Origin: an uncultured Flavobacteriales bacterium
GTDB lineage: Bacteria > Bacteroidota > Bacteroidia > Flavobacteriales > Crocinitomicaceae
Direction: 5' to 3'
Assembly: GCA_946478775.1 (NCBI GenBank)
Contig: CAMLDR010000157.1
Span: 1-9,846, forward strand
Length of the DNA: 9,846 bases
Positions 1 to 8,500 of this stretch are shown piece by piece. The first letter of the stretch is position 1. Each line of letters opens with the position of its first letter. The notes beneath the pieces are model-generated. The model was not told the origin of the DNA, made no database searches, and saw nothing but the letters and a program-made list of their open reading frames with translations. The position numbers and the translations under genes were made by a program.

Positions 1-483
1 TCGTATGAATCACAAGCAGTCTGAACATCTGTTCCCGAATTCGAATGTGTGATCGTTAAATTCAAAGTAACGGTCGAATCGCAACCCGCTGCATTCTGTA
101 AAATAACCGTTGGTGTATTCGTGGAAGCTGTGTAAGTATTTCCATCGAGCCAGTCGTACGAATCACAAGCAGTCTGAACATCTGTACCGGAATTTGACTG
201 GATTGATAAATGCAAAGTAACTGTAGAATCGCAGCCTGAGGCATTTTGGAACGCATAAGTTGGTGCGTTTGTCGATGCCGTGTATGTGATCCCATTGACC
301 CAGGTATATGAATTACAAGCTGTTCTGGTATCGATACCGGTTGATGAATTAAGAATAGTTAAATTCAGGTGAATGAGTGAATCACAAGTGCCGACACCGG
401 GTATTGAATATGTAGGCGCATTACTAGAGTTTGTATAAGTCGTTCCATGCCATGTATAGGAATTACAGGCATAAACCGTTTCT
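1..483 (-). repeat. Tandem repeats of about 150 bp encoding 50-residue cysteine/tryptophan modules
   Basis: Units start near 1, 154, 304 and 454 on the plus strand, so the period is 153, 150 and 150 bp, in frame with the gene. The stretch 1-32 differs from 154-185 at a single base; the other copies have drifted more. Each unit encodes a block beginning C(D/N)SYxW, then G-x-TYT-x-S, and ending in GCDS or TCDS and a beta-strand such as VTLNLTI. The array continues beyond the left window edge, so the copy number is unknown. Confidence 0.85.
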
Positions 484-1679
484 GTTCTTTCCATTGGAGA
501 AGAACAAAATTCCAATCTTAAAATCCGGTTGTTCGGATTGGAATTGTAATTTGTAAAATCCCCCCCAATGATCAATTTCCCATCAGTCTGAAGGGCCATA
601 CTGTAAGGATTTAAATTAAGCCCCGTTCCCGGGTTAAACGATAAGTCAACACTTCCATTACTATTTAGGAGTGCTATGTGATTTCTGGTCACACCGTTGT
701 ATGATGAAAAATCTCCTCCCACCATGATTTTACCATTCGATAAGATACAAACTGTTCGAACGCCAACATTTGAACCTGAGGCATTGAAAGGTGTAAACAA
801 AGAGCCATTATCATTTAATTTTATAAGTCCCGCAACATTATTTCCATTATAATTCCAAAAACTTCCGCTAACGTAAATCACACCTCCCCAAATTTGCAGT
901 CTATTGGGAGTTCCTGTGAATCCGGTACCGGCAGAAAATGTGGCATCAAATGATCCGGAAGCGTTAATTCTGACCATTTTTGCTGCAGGATAATTGGTTG
1001 AACCATACTTATAATAAGTGAAATCCCCTATAGCGGTAATCCTTCCAAAAATATCTATCACCAAATCCTCTACACTTGCATCAAATCCGAGTGTCATAAA
1101 CGAGTTTCCAAAACCAGCGTCCATTGTCCCGTTGGAATTTAAGCGCATAATATTCTGGATGGAATGGTTCCCGCTGAAATTCGTAAACCACCCTCCCACA
1201 ACGATTTTTCCATCCGTTTGCAATTGCAGAGTATTCACGTAACCCATCCCTCCACCGGGACCAGTACCGGCATTGAAGGTCGACTCCAAAGTTCCATCCG
1301 AATTTAATCTCGCTATATTTACCCTTGATACACCGTTGTAAAGAAAGAAGTGTCCTCCTATAAGTATTTTTCCATCGGGTTGAAGTATTGCTTTATTAAC
1401 CGGTTGATTTGCTCCGGAGCCTCCGTTATTAAAAGTTAAATCGCGACTCCCATCCGGATTTAAACGAATAATATAATTAGCGGGGATTCCATTATAAGAT
1501 GTAAAAAATCCGGTACAAATAATTTTTCCATCCGGCTGTACGACCATGGATTTAACCTGGCCATTGAATCCCGAACCGATATTAAAAGAAGGATCAATCG
1601 CACCTGATTGACCAAATAAGCTCAACTGAAATACGCAAAAGGAAGTGATAAGTAGAAATTGCTGTAGTATGTGTTTCAT
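1..1679 (-). CDS. Secreted delta-60 repeat (beta-propeller) protein with cysteine-rich tandem repeats, C-terminus outside window
   Basis: The open frame runs from ATG at 1679 to the window edge without a stop, giving 559 residues with the C-terminus missing. Residues 1-24 form a signal peptide (hydrophobic core FLLITSFCVF, then LFGQ). Residues 27-395 carry about seven delta-60-type repeats with the pattern QPDGKIxxGGxFxxYNG...RLNxDGxxDxxFN (TIGR02608/DUF5122 style), a number that suits one seven-bladed beta-propeller. An N-terminal DPSFN strand could close the ring with the last repeat, which lacks that strand. From about residue 400, roughly 50-residue repeats follow, each with a C-x-S-Y-x-W start and a GCDS or TCDS end (C405/C432, C455/C483, C505/C533, C556). 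It is a relative of the 1141-residue protein at 5541-8966. By analogy the missing end probably carries a T9SS sorting domain; this is inferred, not seen. The ligand is unknown. Secretion or surface location is well supported. Confidence 0.88.
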   Translation of the reverse strand, partial: MKHILQQFLLITSFCVFQLSLFGQSGAIDPSFNIGSGFNGQVKSMVVQPDGKIICTGFFTSYNGIPANYIIRLNPDGSRDLTFNNGGSGANQPVNKAILQPDGKILIGGHFFLYNGVSRVNIARLNSDGTLESTFNAGTGPGGGMGYVNTLQLQTDGKIVVGGWFTNFSGNHSIQNIMRLNSNGTMDAGFGNSFMTLGFDASVEDLVIDIFGRITAIGDFTYYKYGSTNYPAAKMVRINASGSFDATFSAGTGFTGTPNRLQIWGGVIYVSGSFWNYNGNNVAGLIKLNDNGSLFTPFNASGSNVGVRTVCILSNGKIMVGGDFSSYNGVTRNHIALLNSNGSVDLSFNPGTGLNLNPYSMALQTDGKLIIGGDFTNYNSNPNNRILRLEFCSSPMERTETVYACNSYTWHGTTYTNSSNAPTYSIPGVGTCDSLIHLNLTILNSSTGIDTRTACNSYTWVNGITYTASTNAPTYAFQNASGCDSTVTLHLSIQSNSGTDVQTACDSYDWLDGNTYTASTNTPTVILQNAAGCDSTVTLNLTITHSNSGTDVQTACDSY

Positions 1680-1699
1680 TCAAATTAATTTAGGCTCTT

Positions 1700-1707
1700 C
1701 AAAACTA
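1700..1707 (-). promoter_or_regulatory. Candidate Bacteroidota -7 promoter element (TAGTTTTG)
   Basis: Read on the minus strand this is TAGTTTTG, a match to the Bacteroidota -7 consensus TAnnTTTG. It lies 20 nt upstream of the ATG at 1679 and downstream of the lipoprotein gene's terminator, where a promoter for the repeat-protein gene is expected. No clear TTTG -33 element is seen at the usual distance. Confidence 0.42.
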
Positions 1708-1789
1708 ATAAATTAACTCATTCATCATCTTGCTATTTAACATATTGACCCTGACAATGAATAATCTCATTTTCTAAGGGTTCACCAAC

Positions 1790-1833
1790 AAAAAAATCCG
1801 TCTTCCCACCCAAATCGGGACGAAAGACGGATT
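1790..1833 (-). terminator. Intrinsic terminator after the lipoprotein gene
   Basis: A perfect 10-bp inverted repeat (AATCCGTCTT at 1795-1804 with AAGACGGATT at 1824-1833) encloses a 19-nt loop that contains a further short CCC/GGG pairing. On the minus strand the stem runs into seven T residues (1796-1790), two of which are part of the stem. It lies about 60 bp after the lipoprotein stop codon and so ends that transcript. Confidence 0.85.
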
Positions 1834-1890
1834 CGGGCATTGGCTTGAGTTACAGCGCCCTTTTTAAGTAGAACTGGTTATTGGAATTTC

Positions 1891-2616
1891 TTATTCAACA
1901 GTCACAACGATTTTGGAAATGTTATCGCCGTCCCAGGTTACTTCAATTGTATTGTACCATTGTTCTGCAGAACAAACATAAGTTCCGTCAGCTTTGATAT
2001 TCGTAATTGCTAGTCCAGCTGTTGCCGGATCTCCTAGAATTGCTTCTCCATTTTCAGTTGTAATGTCATAAGGATTTACTCCTTCTTTTACATAGTTTTT
2101 AGCAGCTTTCAAAATACCACTACCATTTGTAAACTCATTCATGAATGCTTTCATGCGGTCGCTTACTTTTACTGTTGCTTCATCTTTCAATGTTCCCAGA
2201 TCCAATGTTGCAATGGCGTCTCCGTATGATTTGATTTCAACCGTGTATTTCCCCTTGGCATCTACGAGGTACAAATCGCTTTTGTCAGGAGTGGTTGCAA
2301 TGTCCAAATCTCTGACGAAAGGTCCGGATACCAGGAAGTCCACTGCTTCGATTTCTTTATCTCCTTCTTTCAACGAGCAAAAATAATTGCTGTTTTCTCC
2401 CTTTACATCTACTATTATGTAAATCTTACCTTCCGGTGCGACCAATGTTTGTTGTTCTTCTTCGTTGATTAAAACCGTGCTTGCTTTGAAATCGACTGTC
2501 AGTTTTTGTTCGTCAAATGTGAATTCGGTTCCTTTTTTGATTGTTGCAGGTGGTTCTGTTGAGCAAGATCCCAAGAATAGACCTATTGCCGCGATTGGTA
2601 AAATAAATAACTTCAT
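1891..2616 (-). CDS. Putative lipoprotein of unknown function
   Basis: The ATG at 2616 gives 241 residues. It is preferred over an in-frame GTG at 2634, because the GTG begins inside the promoter-like element TACTTTTG. The N-terminus is a lipoprotein signal peptide: MK, a hydrophobic core, then a lipobox LGSC with the acylated cysteine at 18. The mature protein begins CSTEPPAT, without an obvious acidic lipoprotein export signal, so a periplasm-facing location is a little more likely than the cell surface. Residues about 30-90 (a strand, then GKIYIIVDVKGENS) loosely recall the DUF4352 immunoglobulin-like fold, but this is weak. Residues 150-190 look helical, and the end (TIEVTWDGDN and following) looks like beta-strands. 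C80 and C215 are the only other cysteines. I do not recognise the family. The gene follows the sensor kinase with a 135-bp gap and no strong terminator between, so it may be partly cotranscribed with the two-component genes. Confidence 0.82.
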   Translation of the reverse strand: MKLFILPIAAIGLFLGSCSTEPPATIKKGTEFTFDEQKLTVDFKASTVLINEEEQQTLVAPEGKIYIIVDVKGENSNYFCSLKEGDKEIEAVDFLVSGPFVRDLDIATTPDKSDLYLVDAKGKYTVEIKSYGDAIATLDLGTLKDEATVKVSDRMKAFMNEFTNGSGILKAAKNYVKEGVNPYDITTENGEAILGDPATAGLAITNIKADGTYVCSAEQWYNTIEVTWDGDNISKIVVTVE

Positions 2617-2751
2617 AATTTCTGTGTTTGACACAAAAGTATGGCATCAAATGGGAACGAACTACCCGTTTTGGTGTTCGAAGAGCCACAATTGGCAAGC
2701 GTGCCGATTTTTTAAATAAGCGCTCGGTGCTATTGGCTAAAAAGCCGGGTT
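2617..2751. other. Intergenic gap between sensor kinase and lipoprotein gene
   Basis: This 135-bp gap holds the TACTTTTG promoter-like element and two short hairpins on the minus strand (GGCTTTTTAGCC just after the kinase stop, and GGCACGCTTGCC near 2695-2706). Neither is followed by a T tract, so I do not call a terminator. Read-through from the kinase into the lipoprotein gene is therefore possible. Confidence 0.6.
2634..2641 (-). promoter_or_regulatory. Candidate -7 promoter element (TACTTTTG) for the lipoprotein gene
   Basis: The minus-strand TACTTTTG fits TAnnTTTG and lies 17 nt before the ATG at 2616. Initiation a few bases downstream would leave a leader of roughly 10 nt and would exclude the upstream GTG start. 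No good -33 match is visible. Confidence 0.42.
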
Positions 2752-4698
2752 TTAATCAAAAAGCGTATTGTAAGGGATAGAGAAAAAGACAGTTGTTCCT
2801 TCCAGCGGCGTTGAAATGATCTCAAATTTAAACGCTCCTTTTCGTTTTTTGTTCAACAAATTGATCCGCTTTTCTGTAATTTGAATGGCAACCGATTCAT
2901 GATCCTTTTTTTTGCTCACCTGGTTCTCGGTTGAAAATCCCTTTCCATTGTCTGTAATCCGGATTTCCAGCTCTTTTTCCATCTTCTTATACGAAATGTG
3001 CAATTCACCTGATTTATCTGAATCCGAAAAACCATGTTCTATCGCATTTTCTATGAAAGGCTGGATCAACATCGGCGGTAAGAGCACATTATCGGATGAC
3101 AATCTCTCATCAATCTCAATGGTATAATTGAATGAATCTGTGAAACGCAATTGCTGTAAACGGATGTAATCCTTCAACCAGTTCAATTCTTCTGACAAAG
3201 GAATGCTGTCTTTTGAAGAATGCTGCAGAATTGCCCGCACCAGGCGCGCAAATGAGGTAAGTAGTTTTCCCGATTCTTCCGTATCCTTCTTAAGCATGAA
3301 AGTATGAATGGCATGAAGTACATTGAAGGTAAAATGCGGGTTCATCTGGCTTTGCAGTAAGCGCTGTTCCATTTCCATGGTCGCTTTTTCTCCTTTCAAA
3401 CGGTTGTTTCTAAGGGCTATGACAGCAATCACACAAATCAGCAAGATCAACAAGACAGACCCGTATATGAAGTAATTGCGCTGGCTGATCTGCAAGTCCT
3501 TCAGTTCATTCTCTTTTTTAAGCCGTTTGTTTTCTGCCTGTTTTTTTTCGGTTTCGTATTCCTCTCGCGCACGGGAAATCGCGCGTTGAATCTCTGCATC
3601 CTGATTGGCTTCAAAAAGGGCTTTGGACCCTTCCAGGTATTTCAGCGCCAAATCTGCATTTCCCATTGCTTTATAAACCTTATAAAATTCTGTTTGTAAA
3701 TTGGACTCAAATCCAAGATACCTTGGATTTCCTTTAATTAACGGGTATCTTAATGTTAAACCTTCAATTGCCTTCCCGTACAGTTTTAAATTCCTAAATG
3801 CTCTCGACTTATACATTGATGACATCACAAGACTTATTGTATCCGCATATTTTTCATAAAACGCATCACAGTCATTTGCCAGCTGCAAAGCTTTATGGGG
3901 TCTGTTTGTTTCACTATATACAGCAGCTAAGTTTAATTTAGCAGCAAAAATACGCGACTCGTCATTCAATTCCGTTTGAAGTTCAAGTGACTCATTTAAA
4001 TAAGATTCTGCCTCAGCGAACCGTTTTTGTTCAGCCATTAATGAACCCAAATTGAGTAGCATCCTGGAAACTTCCATATCGTTTCTCAGTTCTTTAAACA
4101 GCGCAATGGATTTTCGATCATATACTTCTGCCTCCTCATTGCGTTCGAGATCATGCAACAATGAGCCGATTTCTCCAAGTAATGCGGCTTTTTCAGGTTT
4201 TATGTTGTTTTTATCATAATATCTCAGAATCTCCAGGCAGTTATCCAATGCTTTATCATAATCCCCGATGAACTTATAATAATTCGTATAATAGTTCTGA
4301 TTCTTTATAATCTGTAACTCACTGCCACCGATTTTTTTATAAATACTATCCGATTTTTTCAGGTGATGAATGGTTTTGCTCCAATCGTTAGTCAGGGTAT
4401 AATAAAATCCATAAGCAGCGTGTGTTAAAGCTATTTGCCGACGGAACTTCAGTTTGGTAGCCAACCGGAATGAGCTGTCCGTATAAGCTTTATACAAACG
4501 TGTATCCATTCCGAAACTATTTCGGGCGATTTCGTAATACAACTTTGCTTTGACCGTATCTTCTTTCTTGTGCCGGCGGAGTTGTTTCAACAGATCTTCC
4601 GGTTGTGAATAAGCTAGTGCGGCAAACAGGCAAAACGAAACAAGTATTAGAGAGCGGCCTACCGTGTTCAAGCGGTTAGGTTTTTTGAAAGAATTCAT
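2752..4698 (-). CDS. LytS-type sensor histidine kinase with TPR region
   Basis: The start is the ATG at 4698 (648 residues); a TTG at 4707 is in frame but less likely. Order of parts: a signal peptide or N-terminal hydrophobic segment (about 11-31); TPR-like helical repeats (about 45-365, with pieces such as LLNLGSLMAEQKRFAEAESY); a charged coiled coil (about 368-404); one transmembrane helix (408-429, YFIYGSVLLILLICVIAVIA); then a His_kinase domain (PF06580 type) with the phospho-acceptor H455 in QMNPHFTFN. The ATPase part has N551 in PFIENAIEH and D583 in ITDNGKGF, with a late GTT motif near 634. All catalytic residues look intact. If the first segment is cleaved, the TPR region is periplasmic and the kinase cytoplasmic. 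The gene starts 15 nt after the LytTR regulator's stop codon, so the two are an operon and a cognate pair. The signal is unknown. Confidence 0.93.
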   Translation of the reverse strand: MNSFKKPNRLNTVGRSLILVSFCLFAALAYSQPEDLLKQLRRHKKEDTVKAKLYYEIARNSFGMDTRLYKAYTDSSFRLATKLKFRRQIALTHAAYGFYYTLTNDWSKTIHHLKKSDSIYKKIGGSELQIIKNQNYYTNYYKFIGDYDKALDNCLEILRYYDKNNIKPEKAALLGEIGSLLHDLERNEEAEVYDRKSIALFKELRNDMEVSRMLLNLGSLMAEQKRFAEAESYLNESLELQTELNDESRIFAAKLNLAAVYSETNRPHKALQLANDCDAFYEKYADTISLVMSSMYKSRAFRNLKLYGKAIEGLTLRYPLIKGNPRYLGFESNLQTEFYKVYKAMGNADLALKYLEGSKALFEANQDAEIQRAISRAREEYETEKKQAENKRLKKENELKDLQISQRNYFIYGSVLLILLICVIAVIALRNNRLKGEKATMEMEQRLLQSQMNPHFTFNVLHAIHTFMLKKDTEESGKLLTSFARLVRAILQHSSKDSIPLSEELNWLKDYIRLQQLRFTDSFNYTIEIDERLSSDNVLLPPMLIQPFIENAIEHGFSDSDKSGELHISYKKMEKELEIRITDNGKGFSTENQVSKKKDHESVAIQITEKRINLLNKKRKGAFKFEIISTPLEGTTVFFSIPYNTLFD

Positions 4699-4713
4699 TG
4701 ATTTCAATTTTTA

Positions 4714-5460
4714 TTACTGGTGGTTTGCCTTGAAATGGGCTAAAACTTCTTCTTTTTTCCGGGTGGAAACCGGGATTTCAATCCCATTCGGGAGGATCAG
4801 GAAGCCACCATTCCTTTTGTCAAACTGAGTGACGTGTCGCATATTCACCAGGTAACTTTGGTGTGTGCGGATAAATTGGTTACTATTTATAATTCCTTCA
4901 AAGTGTCCCAATGTTTTGGAAACCAGGATTTGCTTGCGATCAGTGAAGAAGAAATGCGTATAGGCCCCATCTGCCAGGCAATGCGTGATGTCATCCACAT
5001 TAACAATATGGAGCATATCTGCGGTATTCAGCACCATTCGTTTTGGCTCATTGCTTTTAAACTGCTGACTAAAAACATCCAATTGTTCCAGGATCTTATT
5101 GTTCTGAATGTGTTTGTTTGCTTTCAATAATGCAGCCGTTAAATCTGACGGATCAAAAGGTTTCAGCAAATAATCCAGGGCAGATACCTGGAATGCTTTC
5201 AATGCAAAATCATTATAGGCCGTAATGAAAATCGTTGGAATATAGCGGGGTGCAATTGTTTGCAAAATATCAAATCCTGTTTTATCGTGAAGCTGAATAT
5301 CCAGCAATAATAAATCCGGATTGAACTCATCAATTGCCTGTAAAGCCGACGGAACACTATCCGCTTCACGAATCGTGAGATTATCGATACCGGTTCGGGC
5401 TAATACCAACAGGCAATTTTCCCGCGCCAGTTTTTCATCGTCTATAATTAAGATTTTCAT
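4714..5460 (-). CDS. LytTR-family response regulator
   Basis: The ATG at 5460 gives 248 residues starting MKILIIDDE; a longer reading from a TTG at 5493 would begin inside the upstream terminator and is rejected. The receiver domain (1 to about 120) has the acidic pair D7/D8, phosphorylation site D54 (LLLLDIQL), T80 (FITAY) and K100 (LLKPF), so it should be phosphorylated normally. After a linker, residues about 142-245 form a LytTR DNA-binding domain, with typical FIRTHQSYLVN and IPVSTRKKEEV motifs. It is the first gene of a two-gene unit with the sensor kinase, its likely phosphodonor. LytTR proteins bind direct-repeat sites upstream of their targets; none could be assigned here by eye. The target genes are unknown; the flanking lipoprotein and repeat proteins are candidates by position only. 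Confidence 0.95.
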   Translation of the reverse strand: MKILIIDDEKLARENCLLVLARTGIDNLTIREADSVPSALQAIDEFNPDLLLLDIQLHDKTGFDILQTIAPRYIPTIFITAYNDFALKAFQVSALDYLLKPFDPSDLTAALLKANKHIQNNKILEQLDVFSQQFKSNEPKRMVLNTADMLHIVNVDDITHCLADGAYTHFFFTDRKQILVSKTLGHFEGIINSNQFIRTHQSYLVNMRHVTQFDKRNGGFLILPNGIEIPVSTRKKEEVLAHFKANHQ

Positions 5461-5482
5461 CAATGGAGGTAAATGGATGCTG

Positions 5483-5490
5483 CAAAAATA
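5483..5490 (-). promoter_or_regulatory. Candidate -7 promoter element (TATTTTTG) for the two-component operon
   Basis: The minus-strand TATTTTTG matches TAnnTTTG and lies 22 nt before the ATG at 5460. It begins two bases beyond the T tract of the preceding terminator, so the -33 region would lie inside the terminator hairpin. A TTTG at 5508-5505 is present, but only 14 nt upstream of the element, less than the usual spacing. Confidence 0.42.
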
Positions 5491-5491
5491 C

Positions 5492-5525
5492 AAAAATCCG
5501 CCCGCAAATTCACGAGCGAATTTTT
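5492..5525 (-). terminator. Intrinsic terminator after the 1141-residue repeat protein gene
   Basis: On the minus strand, arms at 5525-5513 (AAAAATTCGCTCG) and 5504-5492 (CGGGCGGATTTTT) pair over 13 bp with two G-T pairs, around an 8-nt loop. The stem ends in five T residues. Because the other arm begins with five A residues, the structure could also act on plus-strand transcripts. It lies 15 bp after the stop codon at 5541. Confidence 0.82.
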
Positions 5526-5540
5526 GTGTATCGTTGATTT

Positions 5541-8500
5541 TTACTGCTTCACCACACGTTGAACGCTGTGTGCGTTTGAATTTTTGAAATCAAACAGGTA
5601 AACCCCGCGCTCAAAGTTCTCAAGAGAAACAATTCCATTATTTTGAATTCGGTCTTTCAACACCACTTTCCCCTGCACATCGTAAACTGTTAGTTCAGCC
5701 TCTGAACCGGAGAAAGAGATGTGGACCTGATCATTGGTTGGGTTCGGATAAATCTCGAATAAATCCTTTCCGATGTCGAATAAACCGGCTGTGGATACCG
5801 AGCCGTTGTTGAAATAGATCGCTTCCGTTACCGTAAAATATTCTCCAACCGATTTAAACGGACAGAAAACACTCAACTGCAGCCAGTAAACTCCGTTTCC
5901 GTTGTTCAGAACGTAACTTGTCGTATCGAAATTGGAGCCGTTGGAATCAACGATATTCCAGATCACGTTCACGGTATTTCCGGTTGCCCAGATCGAATCG
6001 ATGTAAGCCGTGTCAATTCCTGCGTAATAAATGTCACAATTTGTTAGCGTTACTCCAAGGGAATCCTGCGCCAGGGAATCGATGAATGGATTATTGAAGA
6101 CGTAGTTTGAATCGACCGGAATGACGATGGTGGTGGAAAGGGTGTCACCGCAATTGTCGGTTACGTGCAAGTCATGCACTCCAGGACATAGATTTGTCAC
6201 CAAAGAATATCCGCTTGAAGTGATTAGTTGCGAACCGTTATCGAAGTCCAATTCGAAATCTGCGTTTCCGGAAAGGGTAATAGCTGCTTCGCCTGTACAT
6301 GAATTGGCATCTGAGGGCATGGAGAAGGAGTTTTCGATGGTTAAAGGCTGGGATGATTGGATAATTGTCAGATCCAAAGTAATGATGGAATCACAGCCTG
6401 CTGCATTTGGAATGGTGTCGATATATTGACCGGAAGAAGTGTAAGTTTGTCCGTTTATAGGCCAGGTGAAAGATGCACAGGCTGTTTGCATTTCAGATCC
6501 CGAAGAAGGAAGTGCAATCGTCAGGTTCAATGTGATGATCGAATCACAGCCGGCCGCACTTTGTAAAGTAAAGGTCGGTGCTGTTGTTGTTGAAGTATAG
6601 GTAATTCCGTCAATCCAAATCAAAGAATCACAAGCGATTTGAATATCGGTTGTTGACGAAGAACCAATGGTAAGATTCAGAGATACAATTGAGTCAACAC
6701 CATCTTCATTCGTAAAAGTATATTGCGGAGTATTGGTGCTTGTTGTATAGGTAATTCCGTTTATCCAGGTAAAAGGACCACATGAAAACACTTGTTCTGT
6801 CTGTTGAATGGCTGGAGCCAACTTTAATCTTGAAATTCCAAATTTTGAAGGGGCCAGAACAAACCTGCCTACCAAAATCGGGTTCCCGGAGGGATTGACA
6901 TAAATGTCGTTTACACTTGCACCAGCCATTGTAAGATCTAAATTCTGATATGCTACCTGGCTGCCATTACTTTCAACGATCGCAACTGTTCCTGAGCCGA
7001 TAACTATTCTTCCATTTTGTAAAATGCCAATTGATTCAGGAAAATTATACATGAAGGCATTCGAAACAAAAGTCGAATCCGTTGAGCCATTGGGGTTTAA
7101 TCTTCCAACTCTACGATCTTGGTTATCAGTGAAAGAACCAAGATCCCCGCCCACAACAATTTTTCCATCTGGCTGAATAGCCATTGCTCTTGTATCATAG
7201 TGTGCATATGCACCTGCCGGTACAAATGAATTATCCAAAACTCCATTACTGTTCAAAAGTGCGATTCTTGCCCTCAGTGTTCCGGCATAAGTGCCAAATT
7301 TTCCACAGATCAGGATTTCATCATTGGGTTTTACAATTAAATCTAAAACAGCATTATTCGGTCCGGATGACGGTGTAAATGTTGGGTCCAGGGAACCATC
7401 TGGCAACAAACGGATTATTCTTGCAACCGATATGTTATTGTAGGTGCCAAAATCTCCAGCTACAATGATTTTGCCATCGGATTGGATGCCCAAAGCATAA
7501 ACCTGGAACCCTGAAAAACCGGTCCCTGCACTAAAAGAATTATCAATGGTACCATTGGGATTTAGTCGTACTATATTTTGAACACTTGTGCCATTGTATG
7601 AAGTAAATTGACCACATACAATGATTTTTCCATCTGTTTGCGTTAAAATGTCTCTCACATCAGCATTGAATCCTGTCCCGGGATTAAACGAATAATCAGT
7701 ATGCCCGGAACGGTCTAATTTTGCAATCTTGTTTCTGCTTAATCCATTGTAAGTGTCGAAATCGCCACCTACAAAAATATGATTGCTCGCATCAACATGC
7801 ATGGTGTATGCCCGGTGATTAAGCAATCCTGTTCCTATCTTGTGCATCCAGAGAGGTGATCCGGAATTGGTAAGCATAACGATACTAGCCGCAGAAACAT
7901 TATTCAACCCATTAAATGAGCCTGATATTGAGAGGGTACCATCATCGAATGAAAGTAATGCATTCGCCTCCTCCGAATTGTATTCGTGATTGAATCCCTG
8001 GCCCAAATTAAAAGTATTGTCAATTGTTCCGTTCAGATGAAACCGTTTTACCAATACGGAAGATGCTGTTGCTAAATAATCCCGACGCCCATAAACATAA
8101 ATCTTATTATCATTGGTTCGTACAATTCTTTTTGCGATGAATTCAGAGGTTGGTATTACTATAGGTGTAAAAGTATTATCAACTACTCCATTTGCTAAAA
8201 GCCGATATACTTTGTTATTGGAAAGAAATAGAATTTTACCATCGTCCAAAACCTCACTGTCACTATAACCGGAGCTTCCTTGTGGTCCAACAGTAGAAGA
8301 ATTAAATGAATTGTCTATCGTTCCGTCGTAATTTATTTTTTGAATAAAATTCTCAAAAACAACCAATATCGAACTATCTGCCTGAACAATAAATTCTGCA
8401 ACATTTTGTAAACTCCCACTAAATGGGGATACAAAACCAGGATCAAAAGAACCACCATTGTTTAATCGCGTAATCAAGGTAGTTGAGCTTGCCCCTCCCA

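Noticed and set aside
62..295. 77-codon minus-strand open frame
   Set aside because: It is an alternative frame within the cysteine-repeat part of the gene at 1-1679, and its peptide shows no family features.
1..483. CRISPR-like repeat array
   Set aside because: The repeats are 150-bp in-frame protein modules without short repeats and unique spacers.
1018..1242. Plus-strand open frame of 74 codons, and similar plus-strand frames elsewhere (2141-2719, 2912-3127, 4834-5130, 5321-5587, 6121-6566, 7184-7378, 8483-8668, 9314-9708)
   Set aside because: All lie opposite well-supported minus-strand genes, or mostly so, and their translations have low-complexity or unrecognisable composition.
2552..2565. 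Lipoprotein surface-export signal after the acylated cysteine
   Set aside because: The residues after C18 (STEPPA) lack the lysine/acidic cluster described for Bacteroidota export signals, so no surface location is claimed.
2617..2634. GTG start at 2634 for the lipoprotein
   Set aside because: It overlaps the promoter-like element and adds residues before a normal signal peptide start; the ATG at 2616 fits better.
2513..2698. 61-codon minus-strand open frame overlapping the lipoprotein start
   Set aside because: It overlaps the lipoprotein gene in another frame and has no recognisable motif; the lipoprotein frame has a clear signal peptide and lipobox.
2735..2748. Hairpin GGCT/AGCC after the kinase stop as a terminator
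   Set aside because: The core stem is only 4 bp and no T tract follows on the minus strand.
5461..5493. TTG start at 5493 for the response regulator
   Set aside because: It lies in the terminator T tract and would put extra residues before the standard receiver-domain start MKILIIDDE.
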